From assembly GCF_030272615.1 (NCBI RefSeq), contig NC_081413.1, positions 720,331,867-720,395,866 on the forward strand: a stretch of DNA of 64,000 nucleotides, written 5' to 3'. Positions 24,767 to 36,620 of the stretch are shown in pieces. The stretch's first letter is position 1; every line of letters starts with the position of its first letter. A program made the position numbers and the translations under genes. A model generated the notes under the pieces. The model was not told the DNA's origin and ran no database searches. It saw only the letters and a program-made list of their open reading frames with translations. The stretch is from Cryptomeria japonica (Eukaryota > Streptophyta > Pinopsida > Cupressales > Cupressaceae).

Positions 24767-26337
24767 AGATGGGAATGGGTATGGGATAGACTAGCCTAGT
24801 CTATGCTCCTTGATCCTCTCCTTGGATCACCAGGTGTTCCAACCACACACTAGGGTCTCCAGGACTTCCCTTTCTTGTGGAATCTCCTGACCTTGCCCAA
24901 TCCACCCGCCAACAACCAGTGATACTTATCCTAAGGTCACACCTACTCACAAGCTTCAAAAACCCTCACATAAGCTAATAAGGGTTTAGCTCCTCCTACA
25001 CCTTCTTAGGTCCTAGCAAGGATAGGACAGATCTTTGACATAGTTTTCCATCCATTCACATGCCCCCAAGAGGTTTTGACCTTCCTATTTGTTACCGATC
25101 TCACTATTTTGCTTCTTTCCTACAAAATAGGGCTACAAGGAATGTGCCCAATTAGGCCTCCATTCCAGACTTTTAGGGCCCCCTCTTGCAAATGATGCTC
25201 AAACTTGTGAAACTTCCCAAAGGGATTGCTATTCATTTGGCAAAGGCTCAAATATTTTCCTGGTTTTGGGCCTCCAAGTGTCCGTACACTGCCCTAGGTG
25301 AATTTAGGGGTTTTTAGGCCTTCCAGGGTCACAGTGATGGTTTTCTATCTTCACCACATTATCTAGATTGGTGGAAGCTCCTCCTTCTCACCAATGGTGC
25401 TCCACACACCCCTCTACAACTCCTGCAGAGGGTGCCTCCTTCCTTGTCCTTCCTTGCTCTCACGGATCTCTACAACCTAAACCCTTCCTGGCCAGGCACA
25501 GTCCAGTCTCGCCTAGGAGTGGGTCTTTGAAAGGCTTTCCTGCATCTTCAAGGGCCCTACTTCCCCTGAGGTACTGTATAGGGTCTTCACTCCTATTCCC
25601 CATGGTGTCATGGTGTTTCCACAATGGGGATAGGAGTTGTCAACCCATTTACACAAAACAGTCCAAAACTGGACAGTGAAAGAGTAACTCACAAAGTATT
25701 TACAAAACACACAAAACCTGCACAATAAACCTAACCTAAATGCTCAAAATGAAAGTATAAACACAATACAAGACTCTCAACACCATTTAGTTTGCAAAAC
25801 AATCCATTGTCACTCTTTTAATGCTCCATTTGTGCCGACTGACAACAAAACACAGTCACAGTCAAAGGTCTTTTTCCTTGGGCAGTTCAATCTGACATCC
25901 AACCCCTCATTTTAGGGTTTGCAACAATATATAATGTCTTTTCCTCAGTTTGTGTGCCAAGGTTAGGGTTCTCCGCGCCAAGCTAAGGTTATTACCTATT
26001 AATTGGAAAAGTTGCATGACAACTTTGAAAAGTTGTCATGCAACTTTTTGCAACTTTTGAGCAACTTTTGCAATGTTGCTTTTCTTGACTTTTAGGCCTA
26101 CATTGGGCTATCCTATGGACACAACCATGCTAAAAGGACCCCAAACACATCAATGGCACACATACCCTCTACTCCACAAGAAAACTCAACCTAGAATTGT
26201 GAACCTAGGACCTAAACTAGGACCTAAACAAGACCAATGAGCTCTTGGCTCTTATTACATTTACATGGCTTCTTAAAGAAACAAATTCCCAACAAAATCC
26301 AAAAGGAGGAAGACCTTAGAAGGGTGCTCCTACACCA
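24767..26337 (-). repeat. Element H 5' LTR
   Basis: Partner of 17219-18788. On the plus strand it starts AGATGGGAATGG and ends CTACACCA. The primer site lies immediately to its left on the map. It contains a nested inverted phrase, 'agttgcatgacaactttg' followed by 'aagttgtcatgcaact' (about 26010-26050), expanded relative to the other LTR. Confidence 0.92.
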
Positions 26338-26411
26338 GAGGGAGAGAGAGTTAGAGACAAAGAGAGAAGAGGATAGGAAAAGAGGGAGAGAGAGATAGGG
26401 AAATAAAGAGA

Positions 26412-26466
<55 letters not shown>

Positions 26467-26514
26467 GGGGTAGGAAGAGAGCTATAGAATAGGATAATGA
26501 GAGGGGGAGGGAGT

Positions 26515-26571
<57 letters not shown>

Positions 26572-26947
26572 GGATAAGGAGAGGGGGAGGGAGAGGGAGT
26601 TAGAGACAGAGAGAGAAGGGGATATGAAGAGAGGGAGAGAGATAGGGAAAGAAAGAGAAGGGAGAGAGAGAGAGGAGGGGGGAGGGGAGAGAGTTAGAGA
26701 CAAAGAGAGAAGGGGATAGGAAGAGAGGGAGAGAGATAGGGAAAGAAAGAAAAGGGAGAGAGGGTGATAATAGGATTGAGAGAGGGAGAGAGAGGGAGGG
26801 AGAGAGAGTAGGGAGAGGAGGAGGGAGAGAGAGATATTAGGGGGTAGGAAGATAGGGATAGAATAGTATAAGGAGAGGGGTAGGGAGAGAGTTAGAGAGA
26901 GAGAGAGAAGGGGATAGGGAGAGAGTTAGATAGAGAGAGAAGGGGAT

Positions 26948-26993
<46 letters not shown>

Positions 26994-27142
26994 AGAGAGA
27001 GAGAGTAGGGGGTAGGAAGATAGGGATAGAATAGGATTAGGAGAGGGGGAGGGAGAGAGAGTTAGAGACAAAGAGAGAAGGGGATAGGAAGAGAGGGAGA
27101 GACATAGGGAAAGAAAGAGAAAGGATAGAGGGTTAGAATAGG

Positions 27143-27180
<38 letters not shown>

Positions 27181-27289
27181 GGATAAGGAGAGGGGGAGGG
27201 AGGGAGAGTTAGGGACAAAGAGAGAAGGGGATAGGAAAAGAGGGAGAGAGATAGGGAAAGAAAGATAAGGGAGAGAGGGTGAGAATAGG

Positions 27290-27359
<70 letters not shown>

Positions 27360-27780
27360 GGATAAGGAGAGGGGGAGGGAGGGAGAGTTAGGGACAAAGA
27401 GAGAAGGGGATAGGAAAAGAGGGAGAGAGATAGGGAAAGAAAGATAAGGGAGAGAAAGATAAGGGAGGGAGAGAGAGAGTAGGGGGTAAGAAGAGAGGGA
27501 TAGAATACGATAAGGAGAGGGGGAGGGAGAGAGTGTTAGAGATAGAGAGAGAAGGGGATAGGAAGAGAGGGAGAGAATAGGATAAGGAGAGGGGGTGAGA
27601 AAGGCAGTTAGAGAGAGAGTAGGGGGAGAGGGGGTAAGATAGAGAATAGGGAATAAGAAGAGAGGGAGAGAATATGATAAGGAGAGGGGGAGGGAGAGAG
27701 AGGGGGAGAGAGAGAGGAGATTGGGAGAGAGGGAGAGGGAGAGGAAGAGAGAGAGAGGGTGGAGATGGGGAGAATAGGAT

Positions 27781-27829
<49 letters not shown>

Positions 27830-27905
27830 GATAAGGTAACGAGAGGGGGAGGGAGAGGTAGGGGAGAGAAAGAGAGAGAAGGGGAGAGGGTGATAATAGG
27901 ACAGG

Positions 27906-27942
<37 letters not shown>

Positions 27943-27995
27943 AGAGGGTGAGAGACTTGGCAGAGAGAGAAGTGTGAGGGGGAGAGAGATGAGAT
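26338..27995 (+). repeat. (GA)n-rich tract, right part
   Basis: Continuation of the tract at 15538-17218 beyond element H. It uses the same recurring blocks ('aggataaggagagggggagg', 'gagttagagacaaagagaga', 'gataggaagagagggagaga'). Joined across H the tract would be about 3.3 kb. Frames of up to 370 codons are repeat artefacts. Confidence 0.95.
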
Positions 27996-28079
27996 AGTAC
28001 TCAAGAAGGATAATTAGGGCTTAGAATAGACAAAGACAGTGATGGGGGAAGGAAGATGAGAGAGAGGAAAAGAAGAGAG

Positions 28080-28185
28080 ACATGCATGTATACAAACATA
28101 TATACATATATCTATATAAATATATGTATATATATAACTATAGATACGCATATATACATACATAAACACACATTATATATGTATT
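28080..28185 (+). repeat. TA/CATA-rich simple sequence
   Basis: Degenerate 'tatatacata' sequence of about 100 bases between the GA tract and the right palindrome array. Confidence 0.8.
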
Positions 28186-28204
28186 TTGTGAAAATCAAAA
28201 TAAT

Positions 28205-28400
28205 GGTTTTTCATAACCCGTTCGGGTTTTGTGAAACTCAAAATGATATTTTTGATAACCAGTACGGGTTATGGGAAATTCAAAATGATGGTTTTAGTTT
28301 TACATAACCCGTACGGGTTATGTAGAACTATGAATGGTACTTTTTGTTTTTCAAAACCCTAGCGGGTTATATTGCACATTAGAACCCGTGTGGGTTTTGG
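28205..28400. repeat. Palindrome array, right part (AACCCGTACGGGTT core)
   Basis: Five palindromes are centred near 28222, 28264, 28310, 28362 and 28390. The best has ACATAACCCGTACGGGTTATGT as its centre (about 28299-28320, described as core plus ACATAA/TTATGT arms). The spacing is 28-52 bases. Together with the left array it brackets the GA tract. Confidence 0.75.
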
Positions 28401-28500
28401 CTTGGTAAGAGGGTTGGAAAATGACCCTAAAACTTGGAAGCCCATTTTCCCTCCATTTTTGTCCCTTTACATGTTTTTCCATCTTCCAACATGATTTATC

Positions 28501-29297
28501 TATTAGGGATCCCACAGATACTGAGAGGGGGGGGGTGAATCAGTATCTGACTGGTTAATGAAATTTCTTAACTTAAAACATGCAGAACATAATATAATAG
28601 TGTACCGGTATGCAAGAAATAATGCAATAAACAGAATCAAGAACATCCTCATGAAAAGCACACCATAACACAAGATTTTAACGAGGAAACCCGGTGTGGG
28701 AAAAACCTCGGTGGGATTTGTGACCCACAATATTCACTCACTGGCCAATAAGAGAATATTACTTACAATAGGGGCCTACACATGCAGGAAGGCCAACTAC
28801 CTAGAGCTCACTGCTCAATGGGAAGTCTCACTGACTTATAATAAGGATTATACAAATCCAATATCTTGTACTGCTTTGCAATAGAATCTTCAATACCTGA
28901 TTCAGTACCGGTTCCTGCTCTGTTCTTTACATATACCCCTTAACCTATATTTCGCACAATAGGTCTGCCTAATATTTTCCTATATATCTTCTACATCCCA
29001 TTCCAAATGTCTACAATGATCTCTTTTATATATAAGAGTCATTTTACAATTTTCCAAGTCGTCTTACACATTTTTAAAATAATAAACAAAATAAAATATA
29101 ACAAAATCCTATCAGCCTTTGTGCCGGTATACTTCTTTTCTTCTATGTCGGTGTCGGTGTCCTGAGTGCCGGTGTAGACTGTGATCTGCTGATGCCGGTG
29201 TAATGTCTTTGGCGGTGCCATAGGATTGCAAGGTTGCCATAAATGACAAAACCTTCAATCACATACAATGTCTCATTGGAGTGTGCATATGCCAACA
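28501..29297 (-). repeat. Element D 3' LTR
   Basis: 797 bp, aligned throughout with 33835-34635. On the element strand it starts TGTTGGCATATGC and ends near ...GATCCCTAATA. The phrase 'gattcaccccc...ctctcagt' sits just inside its 3' end. The abundance of 'ccggt' is shared with the rest of D. Confidence 0.9.
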
Positions 29298-29654
29298 ATC
29301 TCCCCCTTTGGCATTGATGGCAACACTCATGAGAAATTTAAAAAATGATCCAAAAATGTGAAGTCCAAAAATTTTACCAAAAATGTGTGTGCTCCCCCTG
29401 AGCATATGGTTCTTGTCCTGTGATTTGAATTTTCTCATCCCACTACTCCTCCTTTGGCATCAATGACAAAGGTTGTCAAGATGTCAGTAGAGTTTGTAGT
29501 CTCAACCTTGTAGCTAGGTCGTTACAATTTGAAAAAGATCTCCCAAAATCAAGTTTATACTGTCCATAAACTTTTTGCTATCCTTTATTGTTGTCTCTGT
29601 TCTCTTCACTGTACCGGTGAGATGCTGCAAATGCTCTACCGGTGTTTTGCTTCC

Positions 29655-32278
29655 CTATATTAGTGCCTCAGATACTTCCATCCGCAGAGATGCTAGATAG
29701 TCCAATCTTGGACTTAGTTTAGATCTCAAATGTTTTGCCTTATTTATTACCCTTTCTTTCTCTCTTTCCAATTTAAGTAGTTCTTCCTCAAAATTTGTTA
29801 TCTTTTCCTCAAAAACTGATAGTGTATTAGGTGAGTTGACAAAACTATCTGCACGTTTATTGATCTCATCTTGTACCTTGCTCATTTTCTTGTCTATATC
29901 TACAGTCAAAAAGTTTTTTTTACAGGTATCTTTGTACAAATTATTGTACTCTTTCAACAAATTACATAATTCTGGTAGAAGTGTGTCAAAATCTCTATTA
30001 CACTTCTTTATTTTCTCATCAAAGAATTTCTATTTTTCAACTTCTACTTTATCCTTCACTGACTCTTCTTTTATTTCTATTTTTCAAATTATTGTACTAT
30101 GTTGATCTTCTGAGTATCAACATCTACAGTATATAGGACTTCAGGATTAGGATTATTATCCTCTGTATCCATACTCTCAGCTGCCGGTTGATCTTCAGTA
30201 GTTGTTGATTTTACCGGTGGAGTATTTAAATGAGGTGGGGGTAAGTTGTCTCTAACCTTGATACTAAGTGGTCCACCAACTTTTCCTTTCCCCTTGTCTC
30301 TATTTTTCTAATAAACTTTTATGGGTTTGGGGTTCCTGTACTCTTCTTGTTTTTCTTTCTCAACCAAGAATATATCCCATCCATCTTCAGTCTCTTATGT
30401 TACCTCATTAACTCTTCCTACCATTAAAGCAACGTGCTGGTGTGCAGTAGAAAATACTGTCATGTTGGCTTGAGCAATTAGGTCATCAATTTCTTGAGGA
30501 GAGTTTACCGGATATACAACAAGTAGCTTTTCAATCTTTATTTTCTTATCTAGTTCTATCACTGCTTGTCTTCTTGCTTCTAGTCTTTTGAATAGTTCAT
30601 TAGGGATTTCATTGACTACTTCCATCAAAAATTTCTTGTACATATCCATATGTAATATAACACTATTTTCAACTTGCTCTTTTTCATCAGCTGTTAGAGT
30701 GTCATATATTTTCTCTATGTTCTTCAATTTACCTTCCTCTGTGATTTCATTCAGTAGTATATCAAGAGGGGCCAAGTCTTTGTTTGTCCTTTTCTTCTTC
30801 TTGGGTGTCAGTTTCTTCTTTGGAGTGGTCTTTCTTACCGAAGATCTCACTGCTTGTTGCTTTTGCCTTGTCCTCTTGGGTGAAGGTGTGGTTGCCGGTG
30901 AGGGATCTCTTTTTCTTACAACTCTTTTGAAAGTTGTAGGCATGTCACTTCCTGAAGAAGTACCTACCGGTGATAGGTGAGTTTCAAGTTGTGAAGCTGC
31001 TAACTCATCCTCCGTTATACCGGTTTTCTTCAATACATCTTCTTTGATAGTTTTTGCCTGTCTAGAACCTCTTCTCACAACTGCTTCAACCTTTTTCACC
31101 CTCTTCTTAGATTGTATTTGACTTTCTATATTTTTTGCACTACCAAATACTTCTTCCTTAGGTTCTCTGGGGGCTTCCAGAAGTGCTTTAGCATATGTTT
31201 CAACTATGTGATCATCTGTTTCATAGCCCATCTCGGTTACCCAAACTATCCTTGGGATGACCGCTTCCATCCAGATTTCATCTTTCTTGATTACAAAGCA
31301 TATTTCATCTTTGTATTTGTCTACAATCTTCTGTGATAACCTTATTCTTTTCTTCATTTTGGTCTTTAATACTTGAAAAAAGTCATGAATATTGTTTTCC
31401 TTGTTCTCACCCATATTATTGAATAGTTCTGTTAATTGTTTGCCTATCGGTATATCATATCCAAGTTCTTTGTAACCTATACCAGGAACCTATTTTGTTA
31501 TGTGTAGCATCAGACATACTAACAGATTTCCAAACCTGAAAGTTCCTTTCTTGTCCTTCTTGATCTTTCCAAGGTTGTCAATTAATTCATCCTTTAACCA
31601 TTCACATATATCAATTTTTGCATTGTCTGTGACAATGTCATAAGCACTCTTAATGCATAAGCTTGAAATTGAATTAAGTCTATTTGCATGAGTAGCTTTA
31701 TATCCTAATATCATGTTGATGAATCTCACATTGATATCTGTTACATCATTAACTCTTAGGGACCTTTTGTCGAATGTTGCACCAGTTAGGTTTATAACTA
31801 GGTCAGTGGAAACCTTCTTGGTTTTATTTGGTCTTTTACCAGTGGCTGGTAACCCTGTGACAACTTTCACAGCTTCCTTAGTGATCTTGTGGACTGCATC
31901 TAACCAGAAAAACTCACCATATACCCTGCTTAAGACTATCCTAATCACATCCTTGGGAAATTCAGGAATGCTAAGGATCTCTGTAAATCCTAGGGTCTCA
32001 ATGATCTTGTGTTCACCTTTTATATTGTCGATATTATCACATATCACAATTTTAAACATGGTTTTAATTTCTTCATCTCCTAACTCTTCAATGTTGCAGT
32101 GGATGTACATTATGGGGTCTTCAGCATAAACAACTCCCTTAGGAATTTGAGAAAAAGCACCTAAGGTATCATCTTTCTTTGCTATCTCGGGAACTAACTG
32201 AAATACGGGCCTAGGTCTTTTTATCACTTCAACAATAGTAGGGTTTGCTATGTATTCAATTGCAGAGGTGGATGCCAT
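29655..32278 (-). pseudogene. Element D downstream coding region, unknown family (fossil)
   Basis: Three minus-strand frames follow one another: 32278-31490 (262 codons, starting MASTSAIEYIANPTI), 31414-30395 (339 codons) and 29960-29655 (101 codons). The first has a hydrophilic globular-looking part with the phrase ITKEAVKVVTGLPATGKRP. The second has a strongly basic Lys/Arg/Thr/Pro stretch in its middle and helical segments after it. The third is a Lys/Glu-rich coiled coil. I see no transmembrane segment, zinc knuckle or polymerase motif. It lies where pol or an envelope-like frame would sit in SIRE-type copia elements; whether it is related to those extra frames cannot be told by eye. A few breaks are present. 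Confidence 0.6.
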
Positions 32279-32600
32279 GATTAAATATCTTTTACTGCCT
32301 TTAGGATGGATGATTGCTTGGAGTGTTCTTGCTTCTTGCTCGAAATGCCTTAGCCCGGAGTCTTCGCGCTCTTCGTAAATTTGAAATCTCGGTGAAATGA
32401 AATGGAGCCAAAACCTTGATTATATAGTGTCTATTCGCTATCTACCACATTAATTACATGCCGGTTAAGTATTTACTTAACATTGTTTTTCGGTGATGAG
32501 TAATTTTCAACTTCTTATCTCTAACCGAGGGAATAATAGCACATGTATCAATAGATTGCCAAACCCTCAAAGAAATTTTCTTCAATTGGATGAAGAACTT

Positions 32601-32696
32601 CCTGCCGGTGGAGCATTACTCTGTCCTTCTGGTGAAGTATCACTCTATCCTGCTGGTGAAGCATTGCTCTATCCTGCCGGTGAAGCATTGGTTGGT
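32601..32696 (-). repeat. 24-bp minisatellite, four units
   Basis: Four 24-base units based on 'cctgccggtgaagcattgct' plus 'ctat' (plus-strand reading) start at 32601, 32625, 32649 and 32673. On the element strand they correspond to repeats of the Asn-Ala-Ser-Pro-Ala-Gly type at the end of the gag-like frame. Confidence 0.9.
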
Positions 32697-33595
32697 TCTA
32701 TCGTTGGAGGAGTATTCCCAATATTTAGATAAGCTTTTCTAATCCATTGTTTTGAGAATTCTTTCTTAACCTCTTCAACTTTTTCTTTACCTTTCAAGCT
32801 AGAATTTTTGTTGTCTTTCGGTGTTCCTTTGCTTCTACATAATTTAGCAATATGCCCAATCTTGTTACATGCATAACAAATTACATTATTCTTTTGAATA
32901 GCTTTTCCATAACCTATGTCGGTTTGTGTTCTGTATTGATTAGATAAATGTCCAAATCTTCCACAAACATAACATTTCACATTCATTCTGCAGTTTTCAG
33001 AATTGTGACCTACTTTGTTACATTTAGAACATTGACCGGTGGGTGTGTTGATATTCTGATAATTTCTAGATCTACATTCATTTGCCCTATGACCATACTT
33101 ATTGCAGTTAAAGCATTTTCCATTGAATTTATAAGCATTAGGTTGTCTTACTGGTTTGCTGTGATCCTGAGTATTTGCAGTACCGGAGCTTTCACCAACT
33201 TCAAAGCCAATTCCAGAAGTGTCACCTTTAGGTTTTTGATTCTTCAGCAAGGTGCCAAGTTCCTCTGAGCTTTTCTTGATTTTCTCTTTATGTTGATTTG
33301 CAGTTTCTAGTTCTCTTTCTAAGACTTCCTTTTGTCTCATCAGTTCATTTGAATCATTCTGAGTATGCATCAGATTTGTCTTCAACATGTCATTTTCATA
33401 GCTAAGTCTTGTGTTCTCATTTGCTGCATCACTTAGTCTTCTGGTCAATTCTTTTTCATTCTTCTTCCTATCCTCAATCTCTTTGCAAAATCTCATAGTC
33501 ATATCTTGCATTTCATTTTTTGTTGTCATGATCTCTTGTTTCAACTTGCTTATCATATCATTAAGTGATTCCTTTTCATCATTCGCATTTTGCAT
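32669..33595 (-). pseudogene. Element D gag-like frame with CCHC knuckles (fossil)
   Basis: A 308-codon frame. The first half is a long Lys/Glu-rich coiled coil; the second half holds four zinc-knuckle-like blocks (CFNCNKYGHRANEC, CSKCNKVGHNSENC, CYVCGRFGHLSNQ, CYACNKIGHIAKLC). Such multi-knuckle gag proteins bind RNA in SIRE-like copia elements. The gag at 62803-63423 has the same layout and a similar 'DTSGxGF' phrase before the knuckles. Confidence 0.8.
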
Positions 33596-33834
33596 TTTTT
33601 CACAAAGTTCTCTTCTCTTATTTCTTGCAACAGTAAAATTTTCTTGAAGTGCCTAAATGATATCCTGAGATGCCCTTAAATCATCTTCTAGTTTGATATT
33701 TTTCAATTTTTCTGCATCATAGTCTATAAGAGCTCCTTCAAGTTGCTTCATTAGATTTTCCATCTTTACCGGTGTCAAGATCTTCCTCAAGTTGTTAGGC
33801 TTCTGAAAATAGAGGACCAAGCTTTGATACCAAT

Positions 33835-34635
33835 TGTTAGAGATCCCACAGATACTGAGGAGGGGGGGGGGGGTGAATCAGTATCTGACCGGTTAATGGA
33901 ATTTATTAACTTAAAACATGCAAAACATAATATAATAGTGTACCGGTATGCAAGAAATAATGCAATAAACAGAATCAAGAACATCCACATGAAAAACACA
34001 CCATAACACAAGATTTTAACAAGGAAACCCGGTGTGGGAAAAAACTCAGTGGGATTTGTGACCCACAATATTCAGTCACTGGCCAATAAGAGAATATTAC
34101 TTACAATAGGGGCCTGCACATGTAGGAAGGCCAACTACCTAGAGCTCACTGCTCAATGGGAAGTCTCACTGACTTACAATAAGGATTATACAAATCCAAT
34201 ATCTTGTACTGCTTTGCAATAGCATCTTCAATGCCTGATTCAGTACCGGTTCCTGCTCTATTCTTTACATATACCCCTTAACCTATATTTCGTACAATAG
34301 GTCTGCCTAATAGTTTTCTATATATCTTCTACATCTCATTCCAAATGTCTACAATGATCTCTTTTATATATAAGAGTCATTTTACAATTTGCCAAGTCGG
34401 CTTACACATTTTTACAATAATAAACAAAATAAAATATAACAAAATCTTGTTGGCCTCTGTGCTGGTATACTTCCTTTCTTCTATGCCGGTGCTAGTGTCC
34501 TGAGTGCCGGTGTAGACTGTGATCTGTTGATGCTGGTATAATGTCTTTGCCAGTGCCATAGGATTGCAAGGTTGCCATCAATGACAAAACCTTCAATCAC
34601 ATACAATGTCTCATTGGAGTGTGCATATGCCAACA
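33835..34635 (-). repeat. Element D 5' LTR
   Basis: 801 bp. On the plus strand it begins TGTTAGAGATCCC and ends ATGCCAACA. The primer site TGGTATCAAAGC (minus strand, 33821-33832) lies two bases inside it. Paired with 28501-29297. Confidence 0.9.
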
Positions 34636-36620
34636 TTTTTGACTTTATCATCATTAGGTTTACAAATGATCAAGTGGGTATCTCTAAAATTACCACCATA
34701 ATCTCACACGTCTTCTCATCTTTTTGACCATATAAATTTTTGTATTTTTAGACAACATTAGCATAGTAAACTTTAATTTTCTTTACCAGTGCCTTGATAG
34801 TCCTCAGAGACATACATCAACCATTTTTTTAATAAATTTTGATATACTTGACCAAATTCAAAATAAATTACATATTATTGTTCTACACTAGATTCTATAC
34901 AATTTAAAAAAAAATAAAAATTCATTTTCAATTATTTTGATGCAAGTTATGCCCAACGCACGAACAAGTACCAAATTTTCAGGATGCGGTCACTTCAAAA
35001 AATCATTTAAAAAAAACACTCATTGAAAATTTACAAAAAAAATACAAAACTTCTAGATCTCAATCTTACCTATCATCCTACCAAAGGGTTTTTCAAAATA
35101 CTAAATCTAATTATATATTTTGTGCAACGCACGAAAACAACTATGTTATGTTTTTCAGAAAAAATCAGGAATAGTTTTTCATGCGAGAAAGGTTTGACCC
35201 TCTTAATCTTATCCAATTTTTTTAAAAATTGGTAGTTTAGAAACTAGACTCAAAGTACTACAATTCTTATTCTTTTCTCAACTCCTAGTTTTGAGTGTGT
35301 GACCTTTGAATATCTCTTTGAAGTTCAGGTTTACCTATTTTCAGAAGAAAAAAAAGTGGCCACTTATACCCCCCTTTTTGTTCACCATCTTGGTGCACTT
35401 ACCCTTCTTTTCAATAGGTACAATGAATAGATGAATTGAAATGAACAAGATTTCATGATCATGAAATTGTCCTTGAACCACTGTTCCAATGACCAATGTC
35501 ATGGCAAACACATTTGACATCAACCATTTTCTCAAAACACTATCATATTGAAGGATCGTCATCAAAAATTTTTACAAACTAACTTTCACACTTTTGCTAC
35601 ACCAAATTTGTTTGTACATCCACTTCACATCAATTCATGCACAATCTATACATCAATTCATACAACCACATATCTATTAATACAAGAGCATTTATTAAAA
35701 CCCTCAACTAGGTTGACCATAGACAAAATATACAATATTACATAAATCAGGCCACCTAGACCAGTAACACATAATGTGGTCCATTCCAAGAGATAGAGGG
35801 GACCCAAACACATCACAACACATCCTTCTGAAACGCTTCCAACGAACCCCACACACTAACACATCCTCCAAAATTGACATAAGAAAAAATGTGTAAATGA
35901 TCAATAAAGCATGCAAACCAATCGGCCCAAAAACATCCTCCAATGCAAAATACATGATGCGGATCTACACATGCCATGGTGAGACCCATATCAACATTCA
36001 AACTCAAGCTCTAATGCATATCTGAACCAAAAAAGAATGATCCAAATAAGATAAACCAATTGGGTCAACCAAAAGTCAACACAATTGAGCATCCGAATAC
36101 AAAACAACATAATTCACTTGTCAATCAAACTAGCACTAGAAAATTGAAGTGGAACATTGCATGAACCAAATAAAACATATCCTCCAAGATGCAACACTTG
36201 AATTCACATATTTGAGAATCACCAATCATTCTTTGGACCAATTCTAATAGAAAACCTCACTATCAGAAACAACAACGAACTCTACCATTTGAGCAATAGA
36301 GGACCTGAAAACATGATACTATAATATACACAAATTACAAACATTATATCTAGAACCACAAGCCATAATCTTCACAAACCAAAGAATTCAAAACATTCTT
36401 CCATTAGGACATTAAATATTGTTTCATGCATATTGAAACTCCCACTATTGTAGCCTTCTAGAAACACCTCATACTAGACAACATATCAACATCACATCCA
36501 CACAACTAAACAACTAAAAATTTGCTACAACCTCTGCACTTTTGCACATAATTGATTGTGACATCAATAACAAACACCAAACAATTTTGATACAATGACA
36601 ACATAACTCAAGTTTCCAAC
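34636..36620. other. Spacer and decayed LTR sequence between D and copia B
   Basis: No gene recognised. 34.6-35.3 kb is AT-rich, with the phrase 'caacgcacgaa' twice (about 34952 and 35124). 35355-35405 carries a motif shared in inverted form with 15128-15170. From roughly 35.5 kb to 36620 the sequence is probably copia B's 3' LTR read backwards, because TGTTGGAAACTTGAG (minus strand) starts at 36621 right after a polypurine tract; its other end is not identified. Confidence 0.5.

Larger units (their letters stand above)
17219..26337 (-). mobile_element. Element H: Ty3/gypsy chromovirus (fossil)
   Basis: A 9.1-kb element with two LTRs of 1570 and 1571 bp, inserted in the GA tract. The five bases on each outer side are GAGGG (17214-17218 and 26338-26342), a target-site duplication. 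On the minus strand the order is 5' LTR, a tRNA primer site (24751-24764, like TGGTATCAAAGC), gag, protease, reverse transcriptase, RNase H, integrase, chromodomain, polypurine tract (about 18789-18800) and 3' LTR. The LTRs look about 95-97% alike, so the insertion is moderately old. The coding part is broken at several places and carries a nested solo LTR. Confidence 0.93.
28501..34635 (-). mobile_element. Element D: copia-type LTR element without visible pol (fossil)
   Basis: A 6.1-kb element between LTRs at 28501-29297 and 33835-34635. On the minus strand it runs 5' LTR, primer site TGGTATCAAAGC (33821-33832), gag-like frame with CCHC knuckles, a spacer, a second coding region of about 2.6 kb, a polypurine tract (AAAGGGGGAGAT, about 29298-29310) and 3' LTR. 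No protease, integrase, reverse transcriptase or RNase H motif is visible anywhere inside, so it would depend on enzymes from a related element. LTRs look about 94-95% alike. No clean target duplication is visible. The second coding region has a few breaks. Confidence 0.85.

Noticed and set aside
26482-28004. A 370-codon Ser-Leu-Pro frame on the minus strand
   Set aside because: Same GA/CT tract artefact; no non-repeat segment inside resembles a protein.
34630-34660. Target duplication TTATC for element D
   Set aside because: TTATC adjoins the left LTR, but the nearest copy on the right lies several bases away from the LTR end; the adjacent five bases (TTTTT) do not match.
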